This document shows positions 50,024-63,325 of a stretch of 64,000 nucleotides of DNA, one piece after another. A program made the position numbers and the translations under genes. This stretch comes from Trichobilharzia szidati (lineage: Eukaryota; Platyhelminthes; Trematoda; Strigeidida; Schistosomatidae). The stretch's first letter is position 1, and each line of letters opens with the position of its first letter. The stretch is taken from positions 58,811,564 to 58,875,563 of the forward strand of contig OX235279.1 in NCBI GenBank assembly GCA_944472155.2, read 5' to 3'. The notes under the pieces are model-generated. The model worked only from the letters and a program-made list of their open reading frames with translations, did no database searches and was not told the origin of the DNA.

Positions 50024-51745
50024 ATGTTTCGTAAGGCTACTGAGTAGTTATTTCATCAAAGTCAACTTACAGGAAGTCTTTTTTAGTAAAACAATTGCAT
50101 TCTTTGTCATATATTTTGTATCTCGATGACGATGCAACCTCATTTCATCCATTTAATTTTTCCTTGTGGTTCAGATTAGTTTCTTTTGTTGATGTATACT
50201 TGTTTTAAGTTTCCCAATATACTTTACCACAGGGTTTCTCTTAAAATTTTAATAATCTTCGCGAAAGTTAAGTTACTGAAATTTTATCAGGGTTACTGTG
50301 TACATAACAATGTTTACTGTTGAACATTTATAGTGGAATGATACTTATTCTTGTGCGTGCATTCAAAATAATTTCTTCTCTGTAGGTGAAAAAAACTTGT
50401 TTTAAACTAGCATGATCACTTCGTTAATTACCTCTTAAAGGATGTGACACTGAAGTCTGTTCATTTTTGTGAAAACTCATATAAATGAGGTTATCAGACA
50501 TGATAATGTATGTGTTTAAAAACGAAGTAAGCAAAAAAACTTGTAAACACTGTAATATTTATTTCAAACTGTTTGAAGTTTCACTTTCGAAACTTGACAG
50601 CTAGTAGCAATAATAGAAATATCCATTTACGTTAAATATCAATGGCGAGAATTAATGTCTCAGGAAATAACTGCTTGTGCATTGTTTTACACCGTTCAAC
50701 TCCATTTGTGCTGATATTGATGAAGTAAACAAGCATTGAACATTGAAAATGATTCACGTGAAATGGACTTCATTGCAAAAAATATGGTGTATAAGTATGT
50801 TATATGAATGATAGCATTTTAAGAGGTAGACTGAAGTGAAAGCTGGATTATGTGAACTGTGAAGAACAAGTGAAAGAAACAATGCATTCTGTTCAATGTA
50901 TTTATCCATACTCGCATGTATTTTCGTGGAAAATCAAGTTTGTAACTATACGAGAGAGGTTTCCTTCAAAGATCTGGAAATTTATCATCCCTCTTAAAAA
51001 TATGTGTCCCATTTCCAGTCCATTCTTCCGATATGTTGCAATAAAACAAAATCAAATAACATTTATTCATTAATAAAACTACTTTTTATGCCAATTTAAC
51101 TAATTATTATCAGTTGGAAAATAGAACTGGTAACAATGAAACTTCAGAAACAAGAGAAAGATTTCTTTGTGAATACCCATCTTTTTTCTGCTTTTATATT
51201 CTTTGGGAAAGAATCGAAAAGAATTGTTAGCGTACTGCGTGTCTGTCCACTATCTTCCAGCGATGTGACAAACATGTTAGTATTACTCAATGGTGAGTCT
51301 ATGCTACACATGCAAATAATCACAAATATTTGTCAGCTTATAAATATATATATATATATGCGTCCATGTGTAAGGGTGTGTTTGTCACACATCTAGTTTC
51401 CTTACAAAAACAAAAGACGAATCTGTGACAAGAAAGTATTTCGTCCAGCGTTTACAACTCTGCAAAGAAGATGCACAGGCGACATCACTTGTAGTCGTAT
51501 TATTATTATAATCAGCACATCAAAAAACACAAATAACGAATCTACATTCGGTTTCATTACTACTTTCTGCTGCCCGTCTAGTTTCTTCACCGTTCTACAG
51601 TTTACACCCAAGACAGATGATAACATTATCTTAATTGCAAAATACAGTAAAGTAGTCTCAAGTAAAACAAACATTCAAAGACACCTCAATTAAATATAGT
51701 GTTTTCAAGTATTGCTTTTGTAGGGAATTTTTTGTTTGATTGCTT

Positions 51746-52188
51746 GGAGGATTTCATCATGAGCTGACATCAGTTAGAGAACCATTGGAAAACCTGGGAG
51801 TACTGGACAGCTGTTTCCTACGTCCTAGTTTGGTACTCTTCATCAGTACGCATCCACCGCGGTTCGAACCCAGGACCTTCTGGTTACAAGGCCAGCTAGG
51901 TCGTAGACCATTAGGTCACTGAGACCCAACCCAATGGCCCATGAATTCTAACTTCTGTCAATTCACGACATAGCACAAGCACTTTGCAATGTTTTCTTCG
52001 ATTTGTTACTACCTAACGTTCAACCTGCTGCCCCTACTGGTCACGGCTTCCCACTAGAACCTTGGGTTAACTGCCTGATTAGGACCAGTCGCTAGTGAGT
52101 AGTCCCAAACTAGGACGAAACAGCTGTCCAGTACTCCCAGGTTTTCCAATGGTTCTCTAACTGATGTCAGCACGTGATGAAATCCTCC
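51746..52188. mobile_element. inverted-end tRNA-like/hammerhead repeat (copy 7, about 440 bp)
   Basis: Left GGAGGATTTCATCATGAGCT and right CACGTGATGAAATCCTCC are inverted to the very ends. Both arms keep AAAACCTGGGAGTACTGGAC or its complement. The left arm on - has box B (GGTTCGAACCCAGGACC on +) and TTCCTACGTCCTAGTTTGG. The right arm on + has GAGTAGTCCCAAACTAGGAC with GAAACAGCTGTCCAGTAC, a canonical stem II (GTCC/GGAC) and stem III, but a damaged CUGAUGA box (CTAGTGAGTA). It is the best copy for defining the element's ends. Confidence 0.8.
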
Positions 52189-52486
52189 AGTAGATATAGT
52201 GTTCTTGTATGTCGCAGTACATTTTTAGATTTGTATGATCTTGTACAAACTGACTGTAGTAACCAAAATAACTTGTCGAAAATTGTCTTGGGAGTAACTT
52301 TAAGGTATCACACATTAGTTGTACTATAAAAAATACAAATACACCGTTGATTGATTTAACCTAACCAAATATTATATTTCCTTAACAATTCTCAGAATAT
52401 TTAGATTGAGGATTCTTTTCGAGATTTAAATTAATTTCGATGTAAATTTTGCCACGAACTAATATCCTTTAGATATTACTGTTAAC

Positions 52487-52650
52487 TAGGGAGCACTGGA
52501 CAACTGTTTAATCCTAATTTAGGATTTTTCACCAATGTACACCCACGACACTACCAACTATCAAACCTGGAACCTTAAGATTATGCACCGAGTGCCCCTG
52601 GTTTTCATTGACCTCCAAGTGATGTTCGTGATGAAATTTACACTGAAATT
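52487..52650. repeat. inverted-end hammerhead repeat, collapsed copy
   Basis: Left TAGGGAGCACTGGACAACTG with TTTAATCCTAATTTAGGATT on -, right GTGCCCCTGGTTTTCATTGA and TGATGTTCGTGATGAAATTT. It is eroded, but the order of the two arms is preserved. Confidence 0.55.
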
Positions 52651-52811
52651 CTTAGAATAGAGTGACAAATAAAATGAATAGTGTATTGGAAGGGTGTAAC
52701 ACAGAAATGTTACACAAATCTCCTACAAACCTGCAGTATTTTTGTTATCTATCTGTTCACCTGACTCTACATACCTCAGAACGCAAGAAACAATTTATGA
52801 ATAACAATAAA

Positions 52812-53745
52812 AAGACTGATTACTGCACAAAGAATATTCTTTTCGATAACTTCACCATCAGCTTCTACAGTCATGTATATATTATGATAAATGAATAATG
52901 TTATTAACAACATTAATGTTTAAATAACATCAAATCGATTATAATATCAATAGATTACAGTTCAATAGCATCAACATAAAAATAAACTGAATGTCAGACA
53001 AATCAGGGAAATAACAATACAGAATTCATGAATTTAAGGGCGACGTACCGACTGAAATAATAATGAACAAGTTAAGAAAATCTATTCAAAAAGCTTTTAA
53101 TTTAGGTAAACTACAAGTCATATTTTCTATACGACCAGTTGATTCCCCGACTGAAAGATGATATACATAGACTAGCCACTTCTAATTGTATTTACTAATT
53201 CAACTGCGCTTGTGGAGCGAGTTATATTGGCAGTCGCTGTAGGGATTTGATTTTCCTTGCTCGGGAATATCTACCGGTGAGGCTGAATAAAGGTAAAACA
53301 TCAAAAGTTTGATACTATATTCCCTAGTCAAAGCCAGCCAAAACGCCAGCGTTGACGAATCATTCTCTATCATGTATCGGGCGCCAAATAAATTACCGAA
53401 AAAATGCAGGTACCGCATACTCCAAACACCTGAGGCTGTCGCTATTCGTGCTAAACAATCAGTGCTTTCTGTGCGAAAGAAGCAAGTCCAGCCAGTACTA
53501 CTGACCTGGCCTTCAATGGAGACTATAAATTCATGAATTTGTATTATTAGCTTTCCTAATTTTTCTGACATTCAGTTTATTTTTATGTTGATGCTATTGA
53601 ACTGTAATCTATTGATATTGTAACTGATTCGATGTTATTTAAACATAAACGTTGTTAATGACACTAATTCACTCACTATTATATGTATATGACTGTAAAA
53701 CCAGATGAAGTTATCGAGAAGAATATTATTTACGCAGTAATCAGT
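52812..53745 (+). mobile_element. Penelope-like relic flanked by inverted terminal repeats
   Basis: The left arm (52812-53035, -) and right arm (53537-53745, +) are about 200-bp inverted copies: both contain CTGACATTCAGTTTATTTTT, TGATGCTATTGAACTGTAAT and TATCGAAAAGAATATT or its variants, read outward. Between them on + lie remnants of the coding end: MNKLRKSIQKAFN-like at 53055, RLATSNCIY, then a stop, FNCACGASYIG (53195-53230), AREYLPVRL, then SFSIMYRAPNKLPKK and QTPEAVAIRAKQSVLSV up to 53536. It is the same subfamily as 32.1-33.1 kb. Inverted terminal repeats are a known Penelope arrangement. Confidence 0.75.
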
Positions 53746-54297
53746 CTTGTGAAATTTCTTATAGGCATTTTTGATCAATTGAATAACACTAGTAAGTATG
53801 GAAAGGGCAAGCATTTTGGAATTTGTTTGTCATGGCTTGCTAAGATCTGTTCAGAGTTAGTTCTTTTTAAATGAAGAAAGCTGTTAACTACTGTTCTCTC
53901 TCCCTCGATTATCATATCATATTTCACCTTCAAGTATACATTTAATGGATAACTCTCACTGCCCTACTAGGCAACATGAAAGCTTCTCAAATAAACCATC
54001 CAGTTCAGGGAACACAACTACATCAAAATCATCCGCCTGAGCTACAAATCTTCTCCATTATGTATAATTATAACTCATCAAAAACTATCGACCTTGTTCA
54101 GGGATGTCAATTTTCCGACTTAAAACTTTTATTTTTGAGAAAACACCTGTAATCTTAATGACTCTAGTTTTCTGGAGTTGTTGAATATGCGTGAGGTTAA
54201 CCGTTTTCTTTGAAATTTTCCGTGTAATGTTTCTATTGTGTATGTCTTTCGCTGAAGCACATGAAATTCAGCTTATTAGATATGATCGCGTATTCTG

Positions 54298-54358
54298 ACC
54301 CTCTGGTATTATCTTGAGATGGTCGGCGAGAGTCCTAACCACTGTGCCACCGACGCAT
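54298..54358 (-). mobile_element. tRNA-like SINE head fragment
   Basis: On - it reads CATGCGTCGGTGGCACAGTG, GTTAGGACTCTCGCCGACC. This is the box A part of the SINE seen complete at 35.9 kb; box B and body are missing. Confidence 0.6.
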
Positions 54359-55489
54359 GTTATAGCAGAATGATTTAGAATTCAGTATGATGCATAATAT
54401 GATTGTGCTATTGTCACTAGTCCTATGTAGTAATCTGAAGTCTAGTACGTAATGTATCCGACGGTCTGATAAATACTTTGCATTACTAGACAAAAAAGGG
54501 GAGAATATCATACAATGAGTTCTACCGATTAGTTTGAACGGAGCCAGAAAGAACATATCTGTGGTCCTGTCACCTTTGTTCAAGGTTGATTATGAATATG
54601 TCCACAAGAACAGGGCCTAAAGGTAGATTCATAAGAACCCTATCGATTTATTGGTATCGTTGGTTTTTGTACTAATACTGAATATTCTTTATACTATGGC
54701 TCAACAATTGTTTCAACTCCCTTCCTAGAAAAAAAAGCGATACAGACTGCTGGCATATCATTTTCACTGTTTCTTCAATTGATGTATGCGTAAATAGTGC
54801 AATTTCTGAAATATTCAAATGATCCTGTTCAGATGAAGATTCAAATGGTTCGTTGACCATGTGCACTGTTAACCTTCTTCACGTTGGTTCCAGTTTTTAT
54901 GCCAACAAACAAGCCAGTTTTGGCATAGTGATTTCACCACTGACATTATTGGTTTTAAAAGTACATCTGATCTGTTGACTCTGGGGTAGACCATATTTGA
55001 ATGGCATGCGTGAACCTCCTAGTTCAAATTCACTTTACGTATTGTTGTCAATCAATGCTTTCTTAGGAAGATTCTAAAGAAACTTGTTCACTCTGTCTTC
55101 TAAAGCTGTTGTTGCAGCATTATTTAACTTATCTACCCGGAATTTCATTATATCACTCAGTAGCATTGTCATTTTAGAATGTAATCCGACAAAATATTTT
55201 CGTTCTCGCTTTGTTAAACAGAGGAAAATAGTTTTATAACTGTTGAATTGGTTTTATTGCTGTGACACAACCGCCCAGTTACTTGATCAATAAACTAAAC
55301 TGTGCTAAGACTAATTTAGCTATTGGTTGTTAAGTGATAACTGTCCCCGGAAAATCTGAGTAGCTCTCGCAAGCTCCCGCTGAGGTCATATCAGAATACA
55401 GAACAACTGTTGATCGATATAGTACCGCATCATTCGTTTACAGACAACTGAGCATTATCCTTGGTGATTGCAGTGAAATGATGATCTGG

Positions 55490-55538
<49 letters not shown>
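55490..55538. repeat. (TA)n microsatellite, longest uninterrupted run
   Basis: About 24 TA units. Confidence 0.95.
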
Positions 55539-55540
<2 letters not shown>

Positions 55541-57179
55541 GAAAACCTTCATCCTGATAGTAAATCGTCTTTTATGTACAGAAATGTGACTTGGATAATC
55601 TGAATATGGAATATTCAAACAGGTAATAAATAATCAACAAAGGGGCATTTGAAAAGTCACTGAACAACCAATGAATTCTTAACAACATATGTGACTCTGA
55701 GTTTTTGGTCTACATGAAAAAATGTCTTTACTTAACCTAAAGTTGAACAGACAATCCACGTATTAGTATTATCCTCTATGTACCTGTTAATACACCAACT
55801 GATTCTCATTATTTCGTAACTGTTTTACTACCATTCTGTATTCCCACTAGAGCAACAAGTATTTACCATCTTCAAGTTTAATAAAACATTTGTACAAGGC
55901 AAACTCATCAATTTAAATGCTTGAAAAAGTCTTTAGAAACTGATAAGAAAGTAAGCTTTTTGACCTCTGGAACTATCTTCTTGTACTAAAGACATTTAAC
56001 GAAGTTTAGTGATCGCTGAGTGAAACCAATATTGAAATAATGGTTCAACAAAAATTATGTATGAACATTTTATGTAGAAAATGTTTTTAAAAAAAACTTC
56101 TAGACAGCTTTATTTTTATTATATCTAAAGCAAATGAAACTCTTGTGCAAGTCAAATGGCTTCCTAGTTGAGATTTACGCACTCTTGAGTTTGTATTTTT
56201 AATATAATTCCAATAAACACTTAACACCTCTTTGCAAAAGTAATAACATTCTTGTAAAATATTTCAAGTGATTGCCTACACTACACATCAAGTGAAAAAG
56301 TTTCTTTATTTAACACTCACTCACACTTTGTTAGTTTAGAGTAGATCTTTTATACGATAGAAACTCGGAAAAAGAAAACAAGTGAGATAAAGTTATGCTG
56401 ATTTCATTTTTACCCTTAAACAAAAAAGTTATACGAAGAAAAGAAAATCAACAGAATAAATCTGTATTGTTATAAAGTGCTTTTTTAAAAAAAAATCACT
56501 GCATAGATATACGCCGTGTACTACTGATAAATCTTATCAGTAGTATAAATGTGAAGAGACGTTCATTGGCATAAAATCATCAGATAGCATGGAGATATAT
56601 TTGACCTCTGAGAAAGCAAATGATTAAGCGTTGCAGTGAAATATGAGACGTGAGGAAACACTAAGAAACACAAAATGAAAGATAGAAGTAGCACAATACT
56701 GAAGGTCTATGCAAATGATGATTTGATGATAAGATGTACTTAATTTCGCTATATAGCAATACTAAATTCCAAACAAATACACCTTTACCAAGCCTCTTGT
56801 CCTCTGCCGTTACAGATACACATGAACACAATTCATTCACAACAGTCTGGTATCGACCAAAGAAGCGTTAACAAGCAACTGATATTTCCTAATTATATCG
56901 TCTATCATCATGAGTGCGTTTCGTTCGTTTGTTTACCTTTGGCAACGACGTACATGCTTCACAATGCATGACTTTAGCAGATTTCTTACATTCTCCTTTT
57001 CACCAGTCAGTTTATTCAATAAATTTGTTTCTGATTGTCTTTCTCTAGTCTCCAAACTAAATGCTCTTAGTTTAAAAAGATTTGTTTTCCATGATTTCAT
57101 GTTTTAAAAATGAAGATAATTTTGTAAGTTGATGCAAGCAGTTGGTCAAAATCCCTTAACTCAGGTTTTATACTTACTG

Positions 57180-57330
57180 ACATTCGTCAATGATGCATAT
57201 CTGTGACCTCCAAAGAAATAGCTCAAAATCTCTTCTCCCACTGCTGCAGTCAGAGATGTTATCACTGAGCTATTTTAGCTCACGATTGATTTTCTGTAGG
57301 ACTGTAGTAGATGTATTGACTGATCACTGG
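57180..57330 (-). mobile_element. Sm-alpha-like SINE, degenerate head
   Basis: On + CTGCTGCAGTCAGAGATGTT, ATCACTGAGCTATTTTAGCT and CTGTAGGACTGTAGTAGATG parallel the left arm and spacer at 14525-14600 (CTGCAGTCAGAGACGTTACC; CCACTACAGTCCTACAGG). The hammerhead part is lost. The 85-codon frame starting at 57190 is this repeat, not a gene. Confidence 0.6.
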
Positions 57331-57541
57331 GGTGTAACCAATGTCATGTTTCTAGTTCTTGATGATGGTGTACAGATAGAAGCTTCTATGTGGTTGAAGG
57401 CAACTGGCAGAAAGTTGATTTGCAAGTTATTCTGGTTAGCTAACTAGTTGTTTGTTATTGCTGAAAGAGTATATTTAAAAAAATTAAGCTGAACATTTAC
57501 CAGAACTCTGAACTCTGTAAATCAGGATTACTTCTCTAGCC

Positions 57542-57577
<36 letters not shown>
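57542..57577. repeat. (TA)n microsatellite, one interruption
   Basis: TA dinucleotides with one G. Confidence 0.9.
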
Positions 57578-58401
57578 AGCAACTTTAATTTATGATAAAC
57601 TAAAGCCAATCTTTCACTCAAATGCTTTTTAGTTATTAGTCAAAAGGTCGGTAGCGTTTGCAGAACATTTCAGGTGTGTAATTCATTTGTAGTTCTCTAT
57701 TCCTAACAAAACAATTCTTATTATTTTAGCTGTTGTCAGCTTTTTGCCACATATCCATCATTCTCTGAGATATTTAGCGATGACTACTAACAACTCTGTG
57801 AAGGAGAGATTTCCTACAATGCAGCTTATCAACCAAAGATCCACAGCTGTTACTGTGTACATATTTGTGATGGATAGCATAATTTTGATTTTATAATTTA
57901 TCTTGTCAGAAAGAACCTATTAATCTCCTTTTCATTAGATAAATTTAAGAATGAAAGCGAATGACTTTCAAGGTTTTCATGGTAATATTTCATGAGTAAT
58001 AGTGGTATTACAACCGACAGATAAGTGTGAGCCTGAAAATATTTGACTGATTACTTTTTCACTTTTACTTGTATTCTGTTGTATCTGGTTATTGCGAAAC
58101 ACAGACGTTGATTTATGTATTACAGTTTAATTTTGACTTGCTGTGACTATTTTTCGGTATTGCGGACTTTAATGCAGGTAGGAAAGTTACTCTTCGTAAA
58201 TCTTAATGCCAATGAACACTCTGGGACGTATTATTTCATGATGTTATCTTCCCACCTGTTTTGCATGTATTGTCTATGTTAATCTATGCTAACAGAATTT
58301 GCATTTTTCGACTAATTGTCCACAATTGTCAGTATTTATGTCAAATAATGAACGATATTTATTTCGCATAGTATGACCATCTCGTACATGACCACATATG
58401 A

Positions 58402-58560
58402 CTTTTTTCACTTCACTGGAGACAACGAGGAGCGCCAATTTCGAAGACTGCACTGGCTAATTTACTGGGCCGTGATCAGGCATGTGAAAAATACTTTGAC
58501 CCGTTAAGCCAATATGTACAAAATAACAAGAAGCCAAATCATTTTGTGATTTCCTTATAA
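58402..58560 (+). other. unassigned coding-like stretch (52 codons between stops)
   Basis: This is a less AT-rich island in AT-rich DNA. One + frame reads SLHWRQRGAPISKTALANLL, GRDQACEKYFDPLSQYV and further to TAA. TTTTTTCACTTCACTGGAG just inside could be an acceptor; from it the phase would fit the split codon left by the exon ending at 35356. However, the residues do not resemble the ankyrin repeat expected there, and no good donor follows. It could be a diverged exon, an exon of another gene or a transposon remnant. Confidence 0.2.
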
Positions 58561-59689
58561 AGCTGTATCGTGTGTCACATTTAGTAGTATACAACAACAA
58601 TTTTCACCACAAGATGACTACAGGAAAGAGTCGTAGTATATGGAAAACACAATATCAGAGATAAGGGATTGATAAATGTTCAGTTTGTATACGTTTTTCA
58701 CACATTGCTATCGCTTATCAATGAATTTTTCCCATTGCTTTTTAAGTGCTTAGATGTAATAGTACTACTTTTACTGATCAAATTTATTCTCGTTTCATTG
58801 TCTATGAATACTGTTATCACTGTTGATTAATCAGCTGAAAAATAACATCATAGGCCTATATATAGGTGCAATTCAGTTGCACTGGTTTTTATCACTTCTT
58901 TTTAAAGTTTTATCTGTCCAAGGGGTTTTTATATCACCTACTGGTATACTGAAGGATTTTGTTATTCACATATGGTAGAGCGATAATAACCAGCAGTATG
59001 TTTCATGCTGGAAATCATTGATATAAATAAAACTAACCAATTACCGAGATGTTTCTATTAACAGATAGCCATGAAATGGAATTCTCACTCATTCCTTGCC
59101 CAAGTACCTTGGATTACATGTTAAAACATGTTTTCAAGATGTTTATAATTAGGGTTGGTATATGATAAAAAATTGTATACGTATATAGGTATATTGTTTA
59201 TGTGTCAAATAGTTGAAAAATACTTAGACGGTGAAACAATGTAACCATCGCTTGCTAAGGTTAAAGTGCACCCGAATAAGCTGGAAGGCACCATCTTGTT
59301 TCTATCACCCTCTGATACTTCCTCTAAACACATGCAGCTTTAGGTTTCATGGATCATTAAATAAGCATCTAAGAATGCACGATTGAATTTCCAATGCTTC
59401 TTTTATGTTTTATAACACGGTATTTAGTAGTTAAAATGCGATGATTTACAAGTACAAATGAAACTACTCAGTCGATGCATGGAGTTCTACTTTTTGATTT
59501 TTACCTTGAAAGGTTTGTCACAGAATGTCTGTATACATAACACTAGCCTATACATTATATCAGAAATGATGTCTTGTTGAAAAAACTTACTCTCACAAAT
59601 CCTATAGACTCTAGCATTCATAGAACCAGCCAACCATATGTTGCTGAATAGACATGCAGAAGGATATGGAAATGCACTGGAAATACTCT

Positions 59690-59915
59690 GAGATGACATT
59701 CAAGCGACATCACAAAGCGGACCTCTAGTGGAACCTAAATGGAACGAGATGAGTTCAACGTCCGATCGTGACATGGAAGAGATTATGTGAAAATGAAATG
59801 AAGGCTTTTGTGAAGTCCGGGATGACAGACAGTCAAGTGCAAAAGAGATGTGCTGCTAAGGCCCTAACTTCCACTGGGAACGCAAGGAGCGAACAATAAC
59901 AACAAATAATCGCAT
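59690..59915 (+). mobile_element. RTE-clade LINE, 3'-end fragment
   Basis: CATCACAAAGCGGACCTCTA, GTGGAACCTAAATGGAACGA, AATGAAATGAAGGCTTTTGT and GTGCTGCTAAGGCC, ending GAACAATAACAACAAATAAT. It parallels 6140-6320 and the last 250 bases of the intact RTE element. Only the end survives, as usual for RTE insertions. Confidence 0.6.
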
Positions 59916-60734
59916 AGAACACTTACTGTTTTCAATTTACTTAATTCAGCTTGATAAATCGCCCATAAAACTCCTGATTTTCTGTCCAACAGTCCCATTT
60001 ATAAATCAAACTGTTTAATTTTTCTTTGTGAAGTACCAAGATTTTTAAAACACACTTCAATTTGGAAACTATGTTGAGAAGTTTCTGTTTCGTACAACAC
60101 TTAACAGGTTTTTAGGGAAATATGGGGTGGGATAAAAAGTTGAAATGGCTTGAGCTTACGGCAAATGCTGGTTGAATTGATTCTGTTTTTAGAATTCTAA
60201 GTATGAAAAGTGACAACCATTTTTACTTTTGCTTGAATGTTTGCGTACTTTTCCTGTCATGCACTCGGAAATTATATTCAAGTAATGTCAAGTCGATGTT
60301 TTAACTTTGTTTAGTATTTCACAGACCACTTTTATTTCTTGTCTGTATACAAAGCTATTTCATTTATCTACAGTCGTTTGTGAAAAGTATCCTATTAATA
60401 CACTGGGTAATTTCACAGTAGAAACTATGCCTTTTCAGATCAGTTTTGTTACGTGTACAGTATACAGCAGGATAGTGTTTCAAATACAACTTTCTCTTTC
60501 ACTAGAATAAATGACCACTAGTACTGTTTGAAAAATAACATTCGATTTAGGCTTTATCGTGCAGCCTGATAAATTACGACTAATTTCATTAAAATAAATA
60601 GTGTGAATGAATGAACGAATTCCAGTGTAATGAATAATTCCATCATTTTTACATCACTCGAGTCAAGTATGCATTGTGCACATAGTCATGCAATCGATAT
60701 TCATGAAAACTTCATCCATAACTGTCATTTCTCT

Positions 60735-60790
60735 CTCTCTCTCTTTACAACACTAATCCACACACATTCTCTCGCACACACACATGTACT
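60735..60790. repeat. (CT)n and (CA)n simple repeats
   Basis: TCTCTCTCTCTCTCTTT followed by CACACACATTCTC and CGCACACACACATG. Confidence 0.8.
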
Positions 60791-61101
60791 GATATAATAT
60801 CAATAAATAATCAACCTGAATCATATTAACTAATATGTATATTATATTTGCAATATTATTGATGTATATTATCCAGTAAACCAATCATTTTACAGTTTAA
60901 TGATTTCGATACTATGGTCTTATTTATCAGAGGTATATGTAAAAAAAATTATCATTTATCATTGTTTATCGGTTAAATTTAAATAGTATGTATTGTTCAT
61001 ACAAAAACTGTGCACTTGTGAAATATCCTTAATTGTTAGTGTTATTTATACTTTGGATGGACATGAAAAGTTAACGTGAATTATTAGCTGCTATCTAGCT
61101 G

Positions 61102-61104
<3 letters not shown>

Positions 61105-61138
<34 letters not shown>
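61105..61138. repeat. (TA)n microsatellite
   Basis: TA dinucleotides with one G near the end. Confidence 0.9.
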
Positions 61139-61199
61139 TGCCTATCTGAGTAGTACTACTTATTGATTATTGAATTCTATCAGTCAGCCTAGTATACTA

Positions 61200-61440
61200 G
61201 CCGTTCCTAAACCCGGAAAAAAGATGGAGAGTTGGGCGTGTGGAACTAATGATACTAACTCGAAAAAAATCAATCCAATCGCTACAGAAACTTCAAAGTC
61301 CCGGAAAAAAATAATCAGTCGGCAGATATACCTTGCTAACGTGTACTAAATAACTAAAAAGGAGTCTACATCCAGGGCTTCCTTCAGATTGCCTCCAACC
61401 AATCTATCCAGTCTGTATCGAATAAACGTACAATAATTTC
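61200..61440 (+). mobile_element. two SINE fragments side by side
   Basis: 61200-61305 resembles the 3' body of the tRNA-headed SINE (GTTGGGCGTGTGGAACTAAT; ATCGCTACAGAAACTTCAAA). 61325-61415 resembles the tail of the Sm-alpha-like unit (ATACCTTGCTAACGTGTACT; GGGCTTCCTTCAGATTGCCT; CCAACCAATCTATCC), including a wrecked hammerhead. Both are on +. Confidence 0.5.
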
Positions 61441-61835
61441 TGCAAAATATACCCAAGTTAATTATTTCTAACATGTGATTACTAATTGCATTATTCGATA
61501 GACTAAACTATTTGTCTTTCATTGTTGTTATATTTTTTTCTCTTAATTTCTATTAGTCTCTAAACGAAATCGAAGTAGAAAAACAAGAATTTTAAAATAG
61601 ATAATATGCAAAATAATAATAATAATACCAATAATTAAATCACCAGTACTTAGTAATCATTATTCTAAGGTATATTTGTGTACCTGTCATACATGCGCTT
61701 GATAGATTACTAAAATTGTAAAATATTAAAATAGTTATTTCAGTACCTTCATCTGTAAACCTTAAACAACTAAGTGCGACTTCAACAACTATTTCTCTGT
61801 TTTCATGAAATTAATGAGTCGGTCTTAATTCACAG

Positions 61836-61836
<1 letters not shown>

Positions 61837-61868
<32 letters not shown>
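61837..61868. repeat. (TA)n microsatellite
   Basis: Uninterrupted TA dinucleotides. Confidence 0.95.
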
Positions 61869-61871
<3 letters not shown>

Positions 61872-63276
61872 GATTAAATTCTAAAAGATAAAATACCTCC
61901 TCCAGTCTTCGTGTAAACTTTATTTTGGCGCTTATTTGGAAATAATATGTCGTGACAAGTTACTAGAGCAACTGTGTTTTTTCTTCACAAAACTATTTTC
62001 TCTACATTATCTGAAAAATTATTATTCCATTATATTATGTCACTTTGACATACTATATTACTACTGAGAGCTAACAATTTTTGTGGATTTTTTTTAGTAA
62101 ACAGTTTTACTACTACTGACTGATTACAGATTGTTCAGTACTAATCAGTTAACTTCAAAAACACTCAATCTCCATTAATATGACAGGCTCCATAAGTGTA
62201 TTTAAACTGGAATCAAGAGGAAATCTAAGCGTGAATTAAGACATACGTTTTTCACAAAATGAATTTACAGTCAATTCCTTAAGTTAATAGAACCTTTAAG
62301 CGGACAACTTATCAGAATATTTCGTCGCGCATTTAGAGATTTATCGTCCAACAGATATTAACAAACCTTTGCATTCCCGTACGTAATTGCTAGAAGTATT
62401 ATTTGTATTATTGTACAATTATTCTCTGCTTTAATGTAAGCCAGTAAACACTGAGTATACTTTTTATTAGATTATAGACATTTGGTATTGAAATGTTAGA
62501 ATGAATATTGTCAAATCATTTAGACTGGGCAACAGGAAACACAATGGACTTGATTGATTGTGAACAGTTTCTTTTGTTTTCTTTTCCAGTGTTCATCGTA
62601 ATTTTTAACTGACGCTTACTTTAGGGGAGGAACAAAACCTATTTACCAAGTGGTACATTTTTTACTCAGCAGAAAACAATTTTCAATCACAATGTCTAGA
62701 AAAGTTCTCTGCTCAGTGGATTTAAATGCCTTTTTGCATTTAAGGCGATAGCATTTTATTAGACAGGTGATTGAGACACCTGGATTCTGTACATAACCTT
62801 TGGGTAGGATGTTAATTCCCTCAAACCGGTGTCACTATCTGACTAAAAACTATGTTCCATTCTAAATTAAGACTTGTTTACCTGCAATTCACTTGAAGCG
62901 AAAATAAATAGATTCAAATATGTCTTTTGTGCATTTCGCGTTCACTCATTCCTAATAATACTCCTCTCTGCCTTCTGACTGTTAGTTTAAAAAAATTTCA
63001 TACATGTTGGATTTTCAATATGAGTTTACCTCCTGGTAAATATCTCTTTTAAGGCGATCACGAGTACTGAAAGGCACACACCTTCAGTACACTATTTCCT
63101 AATATAAACAGACAGAACAAAAAATGAATCTACTTTTGTACGCTGCTGGTCACCAAACATTTTAAACACTTGAAGATATTGAAAACAGAAGAATAGATTC
63201 CGACTTATAAAAAATTGCAGAATAATTCCAACCTATGTAATCTTTCTTATTAGTGATCTTCACAGGTTGAATAACC

Positions 63277-63324
<48 letters not shown>
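63277..63324. repeat. (TA)n microsatellite, one interruption
   Basis: TA dinucleotides with one G. Confidence 0.9.

Positions 63325-63325
<1 letters not shown>

Noticed and set aside
55490..55538. Centromere or origin signal in the long (TA)n runs
   Set aside because: Such runs are common throughout the window and nothing else suggests such a role.
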